Source of the DNA: Ixodes scapularis
Taxonomy: Eukaryota > Arthropoda > Arachnida > Ixodida > Ixodidae
DNA length: 64,000 nucleotides
Direction: 5' to 3'
NCBI RefSeq assembly: GCF_016920785.2
Contig: NW_024609857.1
Span: forward strand, 131,309,094-131,373,093
Under the pieces are notes generated by a model. It was not told the DNA's origin, searched no databases, and worked only from the letters and a program-made list of their open reading frames with translations. Shown piece by piece: positions 11,001 to 22,065 of the stretch. The translations under genes were made by a program, and so were the position numbers. Position 1 is the first letter of the stretch. Every line of letters starts with the position of its first letter.

Positions 11001-13607
11001 TTGATTATTGTCGAAGTTCATTATGAAGGCGTAATGAAGGTCGCACAACCCTTACCTGAAAGCGATGGAGATTTTTAATAAAATAAACAAATATGGCCTT
11101 TCTGACGGTTTTCAGCGCATTTTGAGGCAGTCTTATGATTAAAATTACTTAGAAGATATAAGTGACAAAACGTATAGAAGTAACTACTAAAAATATACCC
11201 TGTCCTAGTTTTAAGGCCATCACGGGGAGAGTAAATTTTGTGGCATTTCCGCATTTGTGTAAGGAAGTTTAATAAGACAGGTTTTCGCTGGTTTTATTTT
11301 CAATAAGTTCAACAGGACGGTGACACCAGCACCAAATTCTCCAAGCCCGATCATTTGTTGTTGTTGTTTTTCTCTCTAACTTGCACGGACGGCGACTCGC
11401 GGCACGCGTCTTTGCCTCACACCGACGAGATCAGTTTTCCCGGTGTATGGTCTGTGTGCGATTTCTGTTTGCTGCACCACACAAAAAATATCACAAAATG
11501 AGAGGCGATGGATGTATTAAGCAATGATGCCATTCCTATTAGCAATGTCGCGCCTCCGTACGACGCGATTTCCCTTCCAAATGTACAGTGGCCGTGGACG
11601 ATGCCACATCGATCTATGCGGCTAATCCAGCGATAAGAACGTGCCCCGTCACCTCGCTTTCAGCAAGTCCCTATGTCAAACCGAACAGTAGACATGCTTT
11701 CAGTAGAGTCCCCTGGTGTGTTTGTTTGTCTTGCAAGCGGCATCAAATCATCAAATACGTCCAGGGACGAGGTACGTGCCTCGTGAGACTCTTAGAAGCA
11801 AATGGCGACGCAACACTAAAATGCGATGCAAGGCCCCTTCCTGTTTTAAAAGTAGCGCAAGGCGCGTCGATGCAAGAGGCACGTGCAACGTGCAGCCCTT
11901 GGGAAGATCATGGCGGAACGGAGCAGCATTGAGCTAGATTTCAGACGCCATGTTCCTCCCAGGAGTGGCGCGCGGCACGTGTCTCGAGCCTTTTTACAAA
12001 AGTAAATGGCGCCACTTTTCCCAGGATAGAGGGGCTTTAATAGGAAGCTATGGCGCGGTATTTCAAATCAAATTGCGGTGAGGCACTTTTTCGTTGTATC
12101 GTGGTACGTGTCTTGCCCCTTCATCAACAGTGGTTATCGCTACTTATCACTACTTATACAGCAACACGTGGCCCTGACATCACACCGCTGAGGTGACGCT
12201 GCTATGCGCCGAAATTCAGGGAGAGAATGAAACGAGAGCGCGTGACATGAGCACGCTGAACTCTGGTTGAAATGATTAGTGGGTAAACCAAAAAGTTCAT
12301 GCACTGGTCGAACGCGTTCGAATGTAAAAGCAAAACGCCGGATGACGCCATTCCGCACTCTGCTGCGTTCGACGTGTGCAGTGGTAACGAAAGCAGCAAA
12401 CTTAAGGTCTACCCACAAATCAATCGAACCAGAGTTCGGCATTCTGACGCTACCGCGCGCTCCAATTTCGTCCTCCCCCCCCCCCCCCCCCCCCCCCCCC
12501 TTTCTTGGCGCATTGGCAGGGACAGACGCTCCACTTCACACAAATCTGGTTCCTCTTGTTTGAACTGCGCGGTTGCCCACACATCGCGCGAACTTCTTTT
12601 TTTTTTCTTTTTTTCTTTTTTTGTACACAGCGCGTTGGTCTATAAGGGACGCTAAGAGTGAATTTTATCCAGAGCCTTTAGCTTAGCGCTGGTATGGCTT
12701 CACTGGCTTCTATCGCCCGCCTGACGCATGGATCATTTTCTAAAACATCTTATGTTTGCAAAAAAAAAACAAGGACAAAAAAATACTCTGACGTATTAGC
12801 GTGAGAGCTCAGGCCATACTCTGTTTTAGCTTCTATCTTTGTCGAAATGCCCGGTTTTTCGAATTCGTTGAGTGAACCAAGAGTGACGTTGATCATGATT
12901 TTGTGACAACTTTCGCGGTTGTCACGGGATCCTCACCAGCGCTCGTCTTGGCTCACGCAACGAACGGGGAAAACACAGCGTTTTGACACAGATATATAAT
13001 AAAACAGGGTATGCCTGATCTCTTAGGGTGATACTCCACAGTGGATAATTCCTACGAGTCATCCTAAAATTTATTTAATCGTACGGCGGCGCATAGCTCA
13101 AATGACAAGGAGACGCCAGCTCGGCCGAGTTGCCGGTATACATGGCTTTCACGTAATGTAAACGCGCCATCTCAGTGGTCATTTCTGGCTCTCGCCATAG
13201 CAAATGCGACGGTAACATTTAACGCTGCAAAGGGTACAAAATGAGCAGCAACGCCACTTAATGGCAGCATCTGTGACATCAGCCAGGGCACATGAACACT
13301 GCGCTTTCGTCTTCGGCTTCGCTGGCACTTAGGGTTCAATACAGCCTTGTGTAAATAAAACTTACGCACTCTTGCAGGGATATGTATTAGCACACGCAAA
13401 CACCAGACACATAAAAAAATGGGTCACTCAATAACCGACATAGCCGAGGTGTATGAAGCGGTCGCTACAAGCTGAGAGAGTCAGTCCAGCATTGAGAAGA
13501 TTGACTAGGTTTTGCCTTGCGATTCCCGGAACTCGAGGTCACCTGGTTTTGGAAAACTGGGATATAGTTACTTTGGGATAGCTTGCTGCCTCGGCCGTGG
13601 TCATATA
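11001..13607. other. Unannotated DNA with a poly(C) tract
   Basis: There is no recognisable gene. A run of 26 C sits at 12475-12500, followed by T-rich sequence (12597-12622). Open frames such as 11588-11932 and 12299-12655 lack motifs and partly translate the homopolymer. Confidence 0.4.
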
Positions 13608-13800
13608 GGGAGTATTCACTGACGGCCATTGCTGTGTGCGCGATTGCTCAGCGCGTGCTGACGGCGAGATTCCACAGTTCTTTTGCAACGTACATTCCGC
13701 ACCGTCAGGCTTGTCGGTCTTTGCAGCTTATTAATGTTAGCTCGTTCTGAGCATACGCTCTAAAACGCGAACTCAAATTTGGCATAAAGTGAATATATCC
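13608..13800 (+). mobile_element. MITE family 1, copy 1
   Basis: It begins GGAGTATTCACT and ends AGTGAATATATCC, forming short terminal inverted repeats. The internal blocks TCAGCGCGTGCTGACGGCGAG, TTCCACAGTTC, GACCGACA (on the complement) and GAGCATACGCTCTAAAA recur at 14900-15100 (inverted) and 56968-57148. TATA flanks both ends, compatible with a short TA-type duplication. It is non-coding, so a non-autonomous DNA transposon is the likely class. Confidence 0.7.
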
Positions 13801-14190
13801 TATATCAACGTTATGATATAAGAGTATTCACTTGGGCTAGTTGGTTATACGGTGTGACGATTAAAACCCCGAACAAATACGAGGACCAACACACCAAGAG
13901 CGCACTAGCTACTAAAGTTTAATTTGATAAAAAAACAAAACATATATACCTTATCAACAAAACAAACTTGTCATGCACGCACATCGTCCTACTAATCTAC
14001 ATTTATTCTTACCAGTTTGGCCTAACAAAGGACTGTATATATGTCACATCTGAATCGTAAAGGGTAATCGATGGGACGCCAGCACAGATAACGTGACCGC
14101 ACTTCTTTAAAAAAAAATAGGCTTCTGGAATTTCCCTCGCAATTTTGTTTTGGTTCCGGCTCAAGATAATTCTTTTCTGAAACTTTGGAC

Positions 14191-14457
14191 TCAATCGTAT
14201 ATATTGCAGTGCACCGCAAGATTACCCGCGCGCGACGATCTCATTACCAGTGCATGCTCTCTCAGTCGATCAGGTTTGCAGCGTCCGGACGGTCCTATGT
14301 GAACCCACCCACAAGGTAAAGGTATTCTGCATACCACCCCTTCCTTGCACTCTACGAATCTTGTCACATACATTATCTTATAGGCGCCCACCCCTAAGTC
14401 CCCCCGCTCCATTCTTGCACAAGGTTTACCCGATTTCTGAGGCGCTGAGAGCAGCAC
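14191..14457 (-). pseudogene. Penelope-like element GIY-YIG endonuclease fragment
   Basis: The minus-strand frame reads GVVCRIPLPCGWVHIGPSGRCKPDRLREH. This matches the start of the C-terminal GIY-YIG endonuclease of Penelope-like elements (pattern: I-P-x-x-C-G-x-x-Y-I-G-Q-T-G-R-C-x-x-D-R-L-R-E-H). The Tyr of the YIG motif is replaced by His and the following Gln by Pro, so catalysis is unlikely. Better conserved copies are at 41700-42050 and 54960-55575. No RT domain is present here. Confidence 0.75.
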
Positions 14458-14609
14458 CGGAAAGCCACGTTCTACTGGTTCTACTCCGCAACGCTCTTGC
14501 TCTTTTACTGGTCCTCGTCTTTTTTATTGCTTTTAGTCATCACAGCCAACGTTAGTATATTAGCTCAGATACGGCACTGCTTATAGACGCTGCTTGCACG
14601 AGCAGTACT

Positions 14610-14637
14610 CCCCCCCCCCCCCCCCCCCCCCCCCCCC
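14610..14637. repeat. Poly(C) tract, 28 bases
   Basis: A run of 28 C lies between the PLE fragment and MITE family 1 copy 2. The open frames through it encode only homopolymer. Confidence 0.95.
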
Positions 14638-14899
14638 ACAATCATGCACCTTCCCCCCACGGACCGCCTCCCATCCTTCGACGCGCGAGACGGCTGCAAT
14701 GTTAACTGCTGTGTATTCTATAGAAAACATACATTTCGAAGCACATCGTCTTGATGGCGTTCTACCGTGCTCTATGAACACAAAGTTTTGCAAATAAAAA
14801 CTAGGTGGAACTTCAAACGACAAAACGTGTATCGAACATAGTGAGAAGGGGTGGCCTCTCCACGGACGTTTGACAACTGAAGTATTCTAGTAACCTTGT

Positions 14900-15100
14900 A
14901 CTATAGGGGTATTCGCTGAGCGCCATATTTGAGTGCGCTGCTCAGAGCGCATGCTGAGAGCGAGCTCACATAAACAGGCTGCTAAGACCGACAGCCCTGA
15001 AGGTGTGGAATTCACGTTCCCAAAGAACTGTGGAAGCTCGCCATAAGCACGCGCTCACCAGTCACGCACACATCTATAACCGCCTAAGTGAGAGGAATAC
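14900..15100 (-). mobile_element. MITE family 1, copy 2
   Basis: It is the inverted counterpart of 13608-13800. In the given strand it starts GGGGTATTCGCTGAGCGCC, carries AGACCGACAGCCCTGA and AAGAACTGTGGAA, and ends near AAGTGAGAGGAATAC. The two copies lie only 1.1 kb apart in opposite orientation. Confidence 0.7.
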
Positions 15101-15518
15101 GCGTGGCAGTGAAGCGTTGAGCGTTGCCATGGCATCACTACGTCATACATTCCTTAGACGGCAATGAAATCTCACAGTTTTCCTACAAAGCCGACCTCGG
15201 CCGCACCTCATGTCAAGCGAACGGAGCGTGAGGAGCGCTCTTTGTTAGGCACCGCCTTTTGGCTACAATATAAATCCAAAGCACTGTCCCGCATAAGAAA
15301 AGGCTATGTCCAAAGCTATTGGCGTCCGCGTACTTGCGCATCTTGAGCGCCACTCAAATCAGTACACGTGCACTCTTCACTTTTTTTTTTTTTTCAAATG
15401 ACCCGTGTTGGGTGAAGTAATATCTAAAAGTGTTTGAGCTAAATAACAAAGTAAATGAGAGGTCATGTACTTCCAATAAAGTAGTCAGTACACCGGGCGC
15501 AACATACTTGAAATCAAA
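15101..15518. other. No recognised feature
   Basis: There are short open frames only and one T14 run near 15381. Nothing else can be supported. Confidence 0.45.
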
Positions 15519-15814
15519 TACCGTATCTTCCAGACTACAGTCCGCACGCGATGTGTAGTCCGCAAGGATACAAGAAAAAGAAAGCTTTTGCTTTGATTGT
15601 CCGCACCCGATGCATAGTTCGCATGCACTGCATATTCCGCCCGAAAATCAACTCTCATACTCGAGACGTTTTGAAGAAAGCTTGCTTTATTAAAACACAA
15701 AGCATCTTAAAAAAAAAATCTTATATAGTCCGCACCAGCAGATAGTCCACGCGGGGCAAAAGTTCAACTTTTAAACATGTATAGTCCGTGGACTATACTC
15801 CGGAAACTACGGTA
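15519..15814. mobile_element. TIR element with repeated TATAGTCCGCA motif
   Basis: The ends are inverted: TACCGTATCTTCC on the left and GGAAACTACGGTA on the right. Variants of TAGTCCGCA occur several times inside. The roughly 296-bp element is non-coding. TIRs of the type TACCGTA-TTTCCGGACTATA are widespread in animal MITEs. The superfamily is left open. Confidence 0.65.
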
Positions 15815-15952
15815 CTATAAATACAATGTACTTTCCAAGTAAAGTACACGCGCTTTTAGAGCGCAGCTCTTAGGCGCCCGTTTCCGGCTTGAGCGGCGTC
15901 GGCGTCGCCGTCGCCGTCGGCGTAACCGCGGGGTGCATTATGGGTAAATTTT

Positions 15953-16740
15953 CCCGAAGGAACCCGAGGTCTTCCCGAGGTCCTTCGGAAGGACCTCGGG
16001 TTCCTTCGGGAGGACCTCGGAAGGGCCTCGGGTTCCTTCGGGAGGGCCTCGGGAGGACCTCGGGCTCCTTCGGGAGGACCTCGGGAGTACCTCGGGTTCC
16101 TTCGGGAGGACCTAGGGGTGGGGTCACGTGACGATGACGTCATCAGTGATGATGACGATGACGATGCGGATGCCGATGACGTCATCAGTGACGATGACGA
16201 TGGCGATGCGGATGCCATGACTTCATCGGCATCCGCATCGTCATCGTCATCATCTCTGATGACGTCATCGTCACGTGACCCCCCCCAGGACCTCGGGTTC
16301 CTTCGGGAGGACCTCGGAAGCACCTCGGGTTTCTTAGGGAGGACCTCGGAAGGACCTCGGGTTCCTTCGAGAGGACCTCGGAAGGACCTCGGGTTCCTTC
16401 GGGAGGACCTCGGGAGGACCTCGGGCTCCTTCGGGAGGACTTCGGGAGGACCTCGGGTTCCTTCGGGAGGACCTAGGGGAGGGGGTCACGTGACCTGGGG
16501 GGTCACGGGACGATGACGTCATCAGTGATGATGACGATGACGATGACTATGACGCCACTGATGACGTCATCAGTCATGATGACGATGGCGATGCGGATGC
16601 CAATGACGTAATCTGTATCCGCATCGTCATCGTCATCATCACTGATGACGTCATCGTCACGTGACCCCCACGTCACGTGACCCCTCCCTCCGAGGTCACG
16701 TGATCTCCCAAGTCACGTGACTCCCGAGGTCACGTGACCT
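15953..16740. repeat. Composite satellite: CCTCGGG array plus CRE/CACGTG palindromes, duplicated
   Basis: Two blocks of a roughly 32-bp unit (ACCTCGGGTTCCTTCGGGAGG plus ACCTCGGAAGG) lie at about 15953-16115 and 16287-16478. Each is followed by a palindromic block rich in GATGACG (16123-16280 and 16485-16672), so the whole module occurs twice. TGACGTCA occurs at 16135, 16177, 16260, 16514, 16562 and 16646. GTCACGTGAC occurs at 16123, 16270, 16485, 16656, 16672, 16712 and 16729. The sequence gives long open frames on both strands, but these only translate the repeat (Asp/Ala- or Pro/Arg-rich), so I do not call genes. Confidence 0.85.
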
Positions 16741-16744
16741 GGGA

Positions 16745-17189
16745 CGGAGTGCCAGGGAGCGCTCTGAGAGGGAGAGGCGCCCTCGGAATGAACCACCCAA
16801 TCAGGCCACAGCACTCTCTTTCAACCACCCGATCTCGCGCGCTCTGGAAAGAGCACTCGAGAGCGCGCGGAAAGAACCACGCGAATTCGCCATGTTCCTT
16901 CCGAGGTCAACTGATCCCCCCAGTACCCTTCCCTCCTCCTCCTCAAGAGCTGCGCTCAAATTCGGCGTTACAGGGAGTTGTAAACGGCTTTCATTCAATT
17001 CTTGGGCTTTTTAACATGATCCTTTATGATGCCATTTCACATGGCGAATTCGCGTGGTTCTTTCCGCACGCTCTCGAGTGCTCTTTCCAGAGCGCGCGAG
17101 ATCGGGTGGTTGAAAGAGAGTGCTGTGGCCTGATCGGGTGGTTCATTCCGAGGGCGTATCTCCCTCTCAGAGCGCTGCCTGGCACTCCG
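16745..17189. repeat. Large inverted repeat with 149-bp arms
   Basis: Arms at 16745-16893 and 17041-17189 pair across their full length with few mismatches. The outer ends are CGGAGTGCCAGG and its complement; the inner ends are GCGAATTCGCCAT and its complement. The spacer holds one copy of a direct repeat (16899-17040) that recurs at 17328-17469. It is non-coding. Confidence 0.85.
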
Positions 17190-17469
17190 TCTGTAGCTGT
17201 CGGAGTGCGGAGCGGCGCAGGTGTCACGTGGTGCTTGGACGGGGATCACGTGGTTTTGTTGAGCGCTCTCTCGGAAGGGGGGGGGGGGGGGTCACGTGAC
17301 CCCAGAGGTCACGTGACCCTCCCCCCCTTCCGAGGTCAACTGATCCCCCCAGTACCCTTCCCTCCTCCTCCTCAAGAGCTGCGCTCAAATTCGGCGTTAC
17401 AGTGAGTTGTAACCGGCTTTCATTCAATTCTTGGGCTTTTTAACATGATCCTTTATGATGCCATTTCAC
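16899..17469 (+). repeat. 142-bp direct repeat pair, 429 bp apart
   Basis: 16899-17040 and 17328-17469 are nearly identical, from TTCCGAGGTCAACTGATCCC to GATGCCATTTCAC. The first copy fills the loop of the inverted repeat; the second lies outside it. A G15 run and two GTCACGTGAC sites (17291, 17308) precede the second copy. On the minus strand each copy has an ATG frame (MNESRLQL...), but no family is recognised. Confidence 0.85.
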
Positions 17470-17795
17470 TCCCCCATGCAGTGTTGTTTATGCTGTTTTA
17501 GCTGGTATGCATTGCTTGTGGGAGAATGGGGGATGCATCAGTTATTACCACAAATGGCGGCGAATATTGGATAAGCTCAAATGGCTTCAGAGTTGATAAT
17601 ACAACATTTTGTGATACAAATTTAACAACGCCAAATTTGGGGCGTGTACAGTAAAATCGGGAGTTGTACTTTCATTCGAAAATACAAAAAAAAATGCTTT
17701 TACATAGCCACCTCTATAAGGAGAAAGCTTGGCACGTCGCGAAAAAAAGTGGCCGCCGAAAGTAGGAGAGGAGGGGCGGGGAATCGGGAGCGGAG

Positions 17796-18775
17796 GGATG
17801 GATGGATGGATGAATACGGCTGAGCCCTTTGGATCGGGCGGTAGCTTACGCCACCTTGTCATTTTGTTTTACCATTTAAGTTTAGAATACTTAAATGTGA
17901 AATCTATATCCACTCCGCAGTGCAAAGAAAGTGAGGCTATGAAACCCCCTTGCCATCAGTGAATAAGAAAATACCTAGTTTTCTCTCGATTTCTGCCACC
18001 ATTCACTTAATCTTTGCTTGGTAATCTCTACAGTCTTGAAATCCACTCTCCCTTCGCTGTCTCTAAAACCCAATGACTTTATTAAATCTATGTTGTCTTC
18101 GGTAGGCATAGGGTGAAGCCCTTTACAGTAGAGTATCAAGTGCTCAGCCGTCTCGTCCTCCTCTCCACAAGCAGTGCGCACTGTATCCATTTCCTGGTAC
18201 TTCACTCTGTATGTTCTGGTCCGCAGAACACCCGTCCTCGCCTCAAACAGCAATGAGCTTCTCCTAGAATTGTCATAAATGCTTTCTTTGGCAATAACTG
18301 TTTTGTTTAATCTATAGCTTTCCAGAGCCTCTTTTGTCTGCATTCCCTCTAGCCACCGATCTCTTTCTGTGGCCTTAACTTTCTTCTTAAGTGAGACTTG
18401 CTCTTCCGTATCTTCGCTATAGCCCAAAAACTTTCCTCTTAATTTCCTAGTGCGCTGTCTCCACTTTGTGTCTACACTCCTCATGCATAAATAGCTGAAA
18501 ACCTTTCGTGCCCATTGCTCCCCATCCATTTGCCTCGACCTATCCTCAAATTCTATCTTGCTCACCGCTTCCCTGCTCTCAAATGACGCCCATCCCATGT
18601 CTCCTTGTACTCCCTGGTTTGGCGTTTTGCAATGTGCCCCCAAAGCCAGTCTACCTACTCCACGCTGTTTTATTTCTAGTCTCGCATGCACTTCGGATTT
18701 CATGCATAGCCCTGCGTTTCCAAAAGTCAAGCCAGGCACCATGACCCCTTTCCAAATCTCTCTCACCACCTCATA
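17796..18775 (-). pseudogene. Non-LTR retrotransposon (LINE) 3' half with (GGAT)n tail
   Basis: A 264-codon minus-strand frame (17975-18769) is the C-terminal part of a LINE ORF2. It starts near LTFGNAGLCMKSEVHARLE, runs through basic KWRQRTRKLRGK and ERDRWLEGM segments, and ends with a Cys/His cluster, TACGEEDETAEHLILYC. The 3' untranslated part carries GATCGGGCGGTAGCTTACG (written on the plus strand) and ends in a (GGAT)4 tract at 17796-17812, a simple-repeat tail typical of such LINEs. The catalytic RT domain is missing, so the copy is 5'-truncated. A decayed plus-strand relative lies at 24885-26275. Confidence 0.85.
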
Positions 18776-18849
18776 CCTGTTGTAATTCCAGAGTGCTCTA
18801 TTTTTTATTACAGCTGCATTTCTGTTGCCCTTACCTTATAAGTAAGCGC

Positions 18850-19215
18850 AACAGAAACTTGGCGCAGACAAGCTTGCGTGGCGCTAGCTTGTCTGCTAGC
18901 GCCACGCAAGAGCGAGCGGCCAAACGTAGAAACAGTTTTTTTTCCCTCTTTTCTTTTCGGAATCGCGGAGAGGAGAAACTCAACGTTAACCCTTTCCCTT
19001 CGCCGCCCCTGCGTCCGCATCTCCGCAACGGTCGCAGTCGTCGCTTTCGTTTGCGTTGGAGTTTGTGCGACGAACTGCCCGGAAAGGTCGGTATCTGGTG
19101 CTTTGACTCGTCAAGGGTTTGGACTCGTCAAGCTGCAGTGCTGTATCTTTTTTTTTTTTTTTTCACAGCTCCATCTTCTTTATGCAAGGTGAAAATAAAC
19201 TGATTTGATTTGATT
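18850..19215 (+). mobile_element. Probable LINE 3' end with (TGATT)n tail
   Basis: The stretch ends with AATAAACTGATTTGATTTGATTC at 19192-19215. A polyadenylation signal followed by a short TGATT repeat is common at CR1/L2-type LINE 3' ends. The preceding sequence has no convincing protein frame. A hairpin with two alternative pairings sits at its start (18864-18910). Confidence 0.4.
18864..18910. repeat. Overlapping, mutually exclusive hairpins
   Basis: GCAGACAAGC (18864-18873) pairs with GCTTGTCTGC (18887-18896). CTTGCGTGGCGCTAG (18873-18887) pairs with CTAGCGCCACGCAAG (18896-18910). Both pairings are perfect, and the second uses the bases lying between or at the edge of the first, so only one can form at a time. 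Confidence 0.8.
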
Positions 19216-20420
19216 CTAATAGTAGTATGAGTTAGAAAAACGCACTTCCGCTTGGGTTTTCAACGCGTTGATTAAGTTACCGCCACAAAAAGATGAACTC
19301 AGAAACCTCTTTAATGCCAGTTTAAGCCGCGCGTGCGAAACGCAAAAACGCCTTGCGGGTACATCTCATGTTAGACAACATGAATAGCTCGTTGGTACAA
19401 AGTAACAAAAACCACTGCACTCGAAAATGCGCACTTTTTTCCATGATTGTCTTTCGATGGACAGCGACAGAACGCGCCGCTAGTTAAGCAAACAGTCCTG
19501 ATGCTTTGTCGGTAGCAAACACATCAAAAGCACAGCTGTACGAGAAACTGGGGTTTGCACGATTACACGTCAGTTCGCCTGCATGTAGGTTCTCCGCCTC
19601 CGAACCCCACCCCAAACAAACACACACACGCATCACCGTCATGGCGACCACCACTACACACGAACATGCCACCGCCATGTCGGCGAACCAAAAACAAAAC
19701 TTTCTTTTGCTCTTGGCTGAACCTCTCACGGTACGTAAACATCGTAGTCGAAGAACGAATCCCGCACCTCATGCACAATCGCTTCTCAACCTCGCACGAC
19801 GCAGCCACAACGGCCCATACCACCCACTGCCGATGGTTGTCAAAGAAGCTCTTCTCATGTCTCCAGGTGGTGTAAATTCGTGGCCCTTCACCACCGATCA
19901 CATATTTCTCCGACGTACGTGCACTGCCCGTCTCTTGCCTGAGAGCGTTCGTCTTCGCGACGCGCGCACGCACCTTCGTTTCCCGTCGCCGTCGCAGTTG
20001 GCCGCAGTGCTCGCTGGAACACGCCGAGCTTTCATCCTGTAGCGCTGTTACTTGTATCCTCGGCCCCTGGGCACCGAAGCTACTTAGTCAAAACTGCTTG
20101 GTTCTTCCGCGGCACGACACGATAGCCCGACGACGGCGCACTCCGCTCTGCTGGCACACCGACAACTCTGCTGCCGTCGCCGCAGCCGTTTCTCCCGGAG
20201 TACGAAAACGACGGTGACGAAAACACGAAAACAAACGTGGTTCGGGGAGCGGCCGCTCATGACCCAAGCGCTCGCAGACTATCTCTGCCCTTTCTGCTCT
20301 GCGCTACGATATTGGTCACCGCTTCGCGCGCTCCTCCTCTCCATTTTTCTGCGGCCGCGCGTCCCATGGCTCCGCCGCCGATGTGCCAGGCTTTCTCCGC
20401 ATAGAGGAGGCTATGCTTTT
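19216..20420. other. GC-rich stretch with long but unconvincing frames
   Basis: Frames of 178 codons (19506-20042, plus) and 136 codons (19563-19973, minus) overlap on opposite strands. Neither shows a domain, splice context or clear codon preference. The stretch may be a CpG-rich promoter or repeat leader. Confidence 0.3.
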
Positions 20421-20424
20421 AAGT

Positions 20425-20525
20425 AAAGTACAGGTTTGTACTAAGAGAATGTACTTCAGCTAAAGTACAAAGATTCTAAAGCTTCTTGAAGTAGTGTTTA
20501 AGGACAATGTACTTCATATACTACT
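20425..20525. repeat. AGTAC-rich dispersed repeat
   Basis: It contains repeated TAAAGTACA and AATGTACTTCA motifs in both orientations. The same motif mix occurs at 15833-15856, 42415-42500, 43424-43475 and about 43910, suggesting termini of one DNA-transposon family, possibly hAT-type. Confidence 0.5.
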
Positions 20526-20729
20526 CGAGACTGGAAATGACATAGGAAGCAATCTTAACTGGCTGAGTAACTCGTTTTAATAGAGAATGAAGGGAAATAA
20601 CGCAAGCCAGCCGGTGAATGACATCCATAGTAAACCCGAGACAGATTAATAATAAAACAATTAGCAGTGACCTCTACCTTCAAGGTCCTATAGTGCATGA
20701 AATGCATTATGATAGAAAATAGGTATGTC

Positions 20730-21090
20730 AGGTGACATCAAATTTTCCATTAAATTTAGCTGAAAAACTGAATGGTTGTATATGGCACGTCAGGTCACGT
20801 GACGTCGATTTCCCCTGTAAAATTTACCAAAGAAACTGGATTGGTGTCTGGGTCACAAGACGTGAATTTTCCCGCTTAATTTAGCGTGTAACTGGATTGG
20901 TTTATAGGTCACGTGACACAAATTTCCCGCTAAATTTAGCGGGAAACTGATGCTTTGGCAACAATACGTGCATGATCCCGTAAAATTTAGCGGGGAAACT
21001 GAGTTGACGTATAGGTCACGTACCATCAATTTCCCCAAGATGTATAGGTGACGTGACGTCAGTTGATGTCACGTGACACCTCTTCCTCCC
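20730..21090 (+). repeat. About 57-bp tandem array with GTCACGTGAC and TTTCCCGC palindromes
   Basis: About six diverged units follow the order GGTCACGTGAC, AATTTCCCGC, TAAATTTAGCGGGAAACTG and ATTGGTTTATA. At 20922-20945 one unit forms a perfect 24-bp palindrome of TTTCCCGCTAAA with its complement. TTTCCCGC matches E2F-type sites and CACGTG matches E-boxes. The regulatory meaning is an inference. Confidence 0.75.
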
Positions 21091-22065
21091 TAAATTTTGC
21101 GGGACATGCACGGACGGATGGACAAAATTTTAGGATTGGGGTAGTGCTAAAAGCATTTCATGCTTTAAAACCATGCCCACAAATTTGTGAAGGCGCTTCT
21201 AGTTAACTTATCTTTCCCCACGTAACGTATTCACCCTGAACTTTTACCCCGTGTGCCGAACAAAAAAAACAGTAACTTAAAAAAAAATTGTTTCTGCCGC
21301 CACGTTGATTCTCGAAGAAAGGTGTCGGCATTTCGGGCAAAGGTTGTTTATAAAAAAGTAGGGTGAATGCAGCCTCTCAGCACTTTTCTCCGAGGTGGAC
21401 ATCCCGAAACCCCTCTTCTACTGGTTGCAAGCAGATTGGGTTACTTAGCGTGTGCATGAAGGACGGTGGAGACACACGATTGGCCGAGTCTAGAGAGCGA
21501 CGGTATTACGTAGCAGCTAGCAACCGAGGTGCAGTAGGGGACAGCGGGGCTTGGGCCCCAGTAATACACCCGCCGTCCCCCACTGCGCGCCGCCGAAATT
21601 GGCGAAGGGGGCCGTCGCCGGCGATCTTCGGTTGCTAGGGATGACGTCACAGCGTCGCTCTCAACAACCAGCCAATCCAGTGCGGCCTCCGTTACGATGC
21701 GTCCTATCGCCAAGCCTCTCGAAATATGCACCCCACAGCCATCTTTCGGCGCTAGCAGAAAGTCTTTCCTTACCATTATCCGCAGTCCGCGGGCGTGTGG
21801 CGTTATCCCGTGTGACGTTGCGAACCTTATATACGTGTGATTCAAACCAGACCATGACCAGCGCATGTACCAGGGCCCTGATTCATTAAAAAAAAGAATG
21901 AGACAAGGAGTGTTTTGCGTTTTCAACATATGATAACTTCTTCATTTTCCATCACCACCCCATGACGATACCGTGATCAGAAAAAGAACATCGGAACCTC
22001 TACACGATTTCGCAGAAGTCATCTCGCACAGTTCTGCAGCTTTTATAGTTATCTTCCGCTCTTAA
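21091..22065. other. Unannotated; part GC-rich with TGACGTCA
   Basis: 21440-21850 is GC-rich and contains GTTGCTAGGGATGACGTCAC near 21632, in which an RFX-like half site adjoins a CRE palindrome. Frames on both strands (162 codons minus, 112 plus) overlap and lack motifs. Confidence 0.3.

Noticed and set aside
15856..16516. Asp/Ala- and Pro/Arg-rich proteins
   Set aside because: These frames only translate the CCTCGGG and GATGACG repeats and exist on both strands.
19506..20042. 178-codon plus-strand gene
   Set aside because: A 136-codon frame overlaps it on the other strand; no motif, splice context or codon preference favours it.
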